Below are positions 62,933 to 64,000 of a stretch of 64,000 nt of DNA, piece after piece. Made by a program: the position numbers and the translations under genes. Origin of the DNA: CATQHS01 sp963422655 (lineage in GTDB: Bacteria > Actinomycetota > Acidimicrobiia > Acidimicrobiales > Aldehydirespiratoraceae); contig OY730440.1 of NCBI GenBank assembly GCA_963422655.1, positions 2,666,001-2,730,000 of the forward strand, read 5' to 3'. Position 1 is the stretch's first letter. Each line of letters opens with the position of its first letter. The notes under the pieces are model-generated. The model was not told the origin of the DNA. It saw only the letters and a program-made list of their open reading frames with translations, and searched no databases.

Positions 62933-63913
62933 GTGCGCGCCGTCGTCATCGAAGAGAGGGGTGGACCGGAAGTCCTCGAGATCCGGGAGCTGCCCGACCC
63001 CGTGCCGGGTCCTGAAGAAGTGCTGGTCGGCGTGATCTCCTCGGCCGTCAACCGAGCCGACCTGCTTCAGCGCCGGGGCTTGTATCCCGGCCCTCCCATG
63101 GCCCATGAGATCCCCGGCTTGGAGCTGGCCGGGCGGGTCAGAGCCACCGGGGAGCGGGTGAGACGGCTGGCGGTGGATGACCCGGTGATGGGGATCACCA
63201 ACGGGGGCGGGTACGCATCGCTGATCGCCATCCACGAACGCCAAGTCATGGTGGTGCCCGAGGCTCTCCCGATCGAGATCGCCGGTGGCTTCCCCGAGGT
63301 GTTCATCACCGCTTGGGATGCACTCGTCCGCCAGGGTGGGCTCACGTCGGGCCGGTGGGCGCTGGTGCATGCCGGCGCATCCGGGGTGGGCACCGCCGCC
63401 ATCCAGATCGCCAAGGCCATCGGAGCTCGGATCGCGGTCACCGCATCGGCTTCCAAGCACGACGTGTGTCGCGAGCTGGGGGCCGATGTCGTCATCGATT
63501 ACTCCAGCTCTGACTTCGTCGAGGCGGTGATGGACGCCACCGGGGGAACCGGTGCGGACGTGGTCCTCGACGTCATCGGAGGTGATTACCTGCCCCGCAA
63601 CGTGGCCAGCGTGAGGGTCGGAGGCCGGATCCTTCAGGTAGGTACGTTGGCCGGCGGCGTCCGTCCCTTCGATGTCGGGACCCTCTTGGCCCGCCGGGCC
63701 GCTCTGGTCGGTACCACGCTGCGAGCCCGACCCATCGAGGAAAAGATCGCTGTCACCCGGGAGTTCGCAGCCCAGATGCTGCCTCATGTCGCGGCCGGGG
63801 TGATGGCCCCGGTGGTCGACAGCCACTACGAGTTGGACGACGTGGCCTCGGCCCACCAGCGCATGGAGGCCAACCTCAACATCGGCAAGCTCATCATCGA
63901 TGTCGATGGTTGA
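62933..63913 (+). CDS. NAD(P)H quinone oxidoreductase, PIG3-like MDR family
   Basis: The 326-aa protein from GTG has an N-terminal GroES-like domain (SSAVNRADLLQRRGLYPGPP, HEIPGLELAGRV) and a Rossmann domain with ALVHAGASGVGTAAIQIAKA near residue 142. The zinc ligands of alcohol dehydrogenases are absent, as in quinone oxidoreductases. LARRAALVGTTLRARPIEEK and NIGKLIIDVDG near the end fit the PIG3 subgroup. These enzymes reduce quinones or enones with NADPH. The gene is complete; the remaining 87 bp to the window end show nothing recognisable. Confidence 0.87.
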   Translation: MRAVVIEERGGPEVLEIRELPDPVPGPEEVLVGVISSAVNRADLLQRRGLYPGPPMAHEIPGLELAGRVRATGERVRRLAVDDPVMGITNGGGYASLIAIHERQVMVVPEALPIEIAGGFPEVFITAWDALVRQGGLTSGRWALVHAGASGVGTAAIQIAKAIGARIAVTASASKHDVCRELGADVVIDYSSSDFVEAVMDATGGTGADVVLDVIGGDYLPRNVASVRVGGRILQVGTLAGGVRPFDVGTLLARRAALVGTTLRARPIEEKIAVTREFAAQMLPHVAAGVMAPVVDSHYELDDVASAHQRMEANLNIGKLIIDVDG

Positions 63914-64000
63914 CCGAAGACGCGGCCCGGACGGAGCTCACGGGTGGATCCCGACGGGCTTGGTGTCCGGTGATCGTGCGACGTCTTCCGGCTAGCGCTG

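Overview
The window is high-G+C bacterial DNA with frequent GTG starts, tight co-directional operons and an apparently F420-type luciferase-family enzyme. This suggests a free-living or host-associated actinobacterium, possibly of the Acidimicrobiia. That placement is inferred from gene content only; no rRNA or other marker gene is present.

Layout. (1) 1-3.3 kb: the end of a type III-B (Cmr) CRISPR operon, with partial cmr2 running off the left edge and complete cmr1, followed by a class II aldolase-family gene. (2) 3.4-7.1 kb: an SbcD/SbcC-like (YhaO/YhaN-like) nuclease-ATPase pair. (3) 7-14 kb: one-carbon metabolism. A folate pair (MTHFR family, fhs) is divergent from a dimethylglycine/sarcosine dehydrogenase-like flavoprotein and its electron acceptor EtfBA, with a conspicuous inverted repeat between them. 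(4) 14-24 kb and 37.8-41.3 kb: a defence island holding a decayed DUF4143 ATPase, a membrane protein plus TIR-like (ThsB/DUF1863-type) pair, a membrane-anchored RNase E/G-like protein, and a minus-strand set of DUF499 ATPase, DUF1156 adenine methylase and SNF2-type helicase with a DUF3883-like end. The methylase is split by a 26-nt G tract (C on the + strand) and the helicase by a single-base frameshift. (5) 24-37.5 kb: a T-richer block, on the other strand, lying between helicase and methylase. It holds three secreted S1 proteases with near-identical 279-bp fibronectin-III repeats, one pseudogene copy, and an unknown secreted protein with an internal repeat.

(6) 41.5-49 kb: proS, a BKACE-family enzyme and an NAD-type formate dehydrogenase. 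Its catalytic subunit has an in-frame UGA at the selenocysteine position followed by a SECIS-like hairpin, and its N-terminal iron-sulphur region is encoded by a separate gene downstream. (7) 49-54.6 kb: reductive pyrimidine (or hydantoin) catabolism, with ureidopropionase, dihydropyrimidinase, methylmalonate-semialdehyde dehydrogenase and an LLM flavoenzyme. (8) 54.6-58.7 kb: a TOPRIM (DUF3226) gene with a truncated ATPase partner, a secreted M6-like metalloprotease with SLH repeats, and a lipoprotein. (9) 58.9-64 kb: metY, a hydrolase, a phosphoribosyltransferase-like protein, tRNA-Cys, a tRNA with anticodon GAC (Val), a small membrane coiled-coil protein, chorismate mutase and a quinone oxidoreductase.

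The metabolic parts fit together. Demethylation of an N-methyl compound passes electrons to ETF and C1 units to folate; Fhs can release formate, and the selenocysteine formate dehydrogenase can oxidise it to CO2 with NADH formation. The accessory parts show recent duplication, gene decay and a possible phase switch in the methylase.
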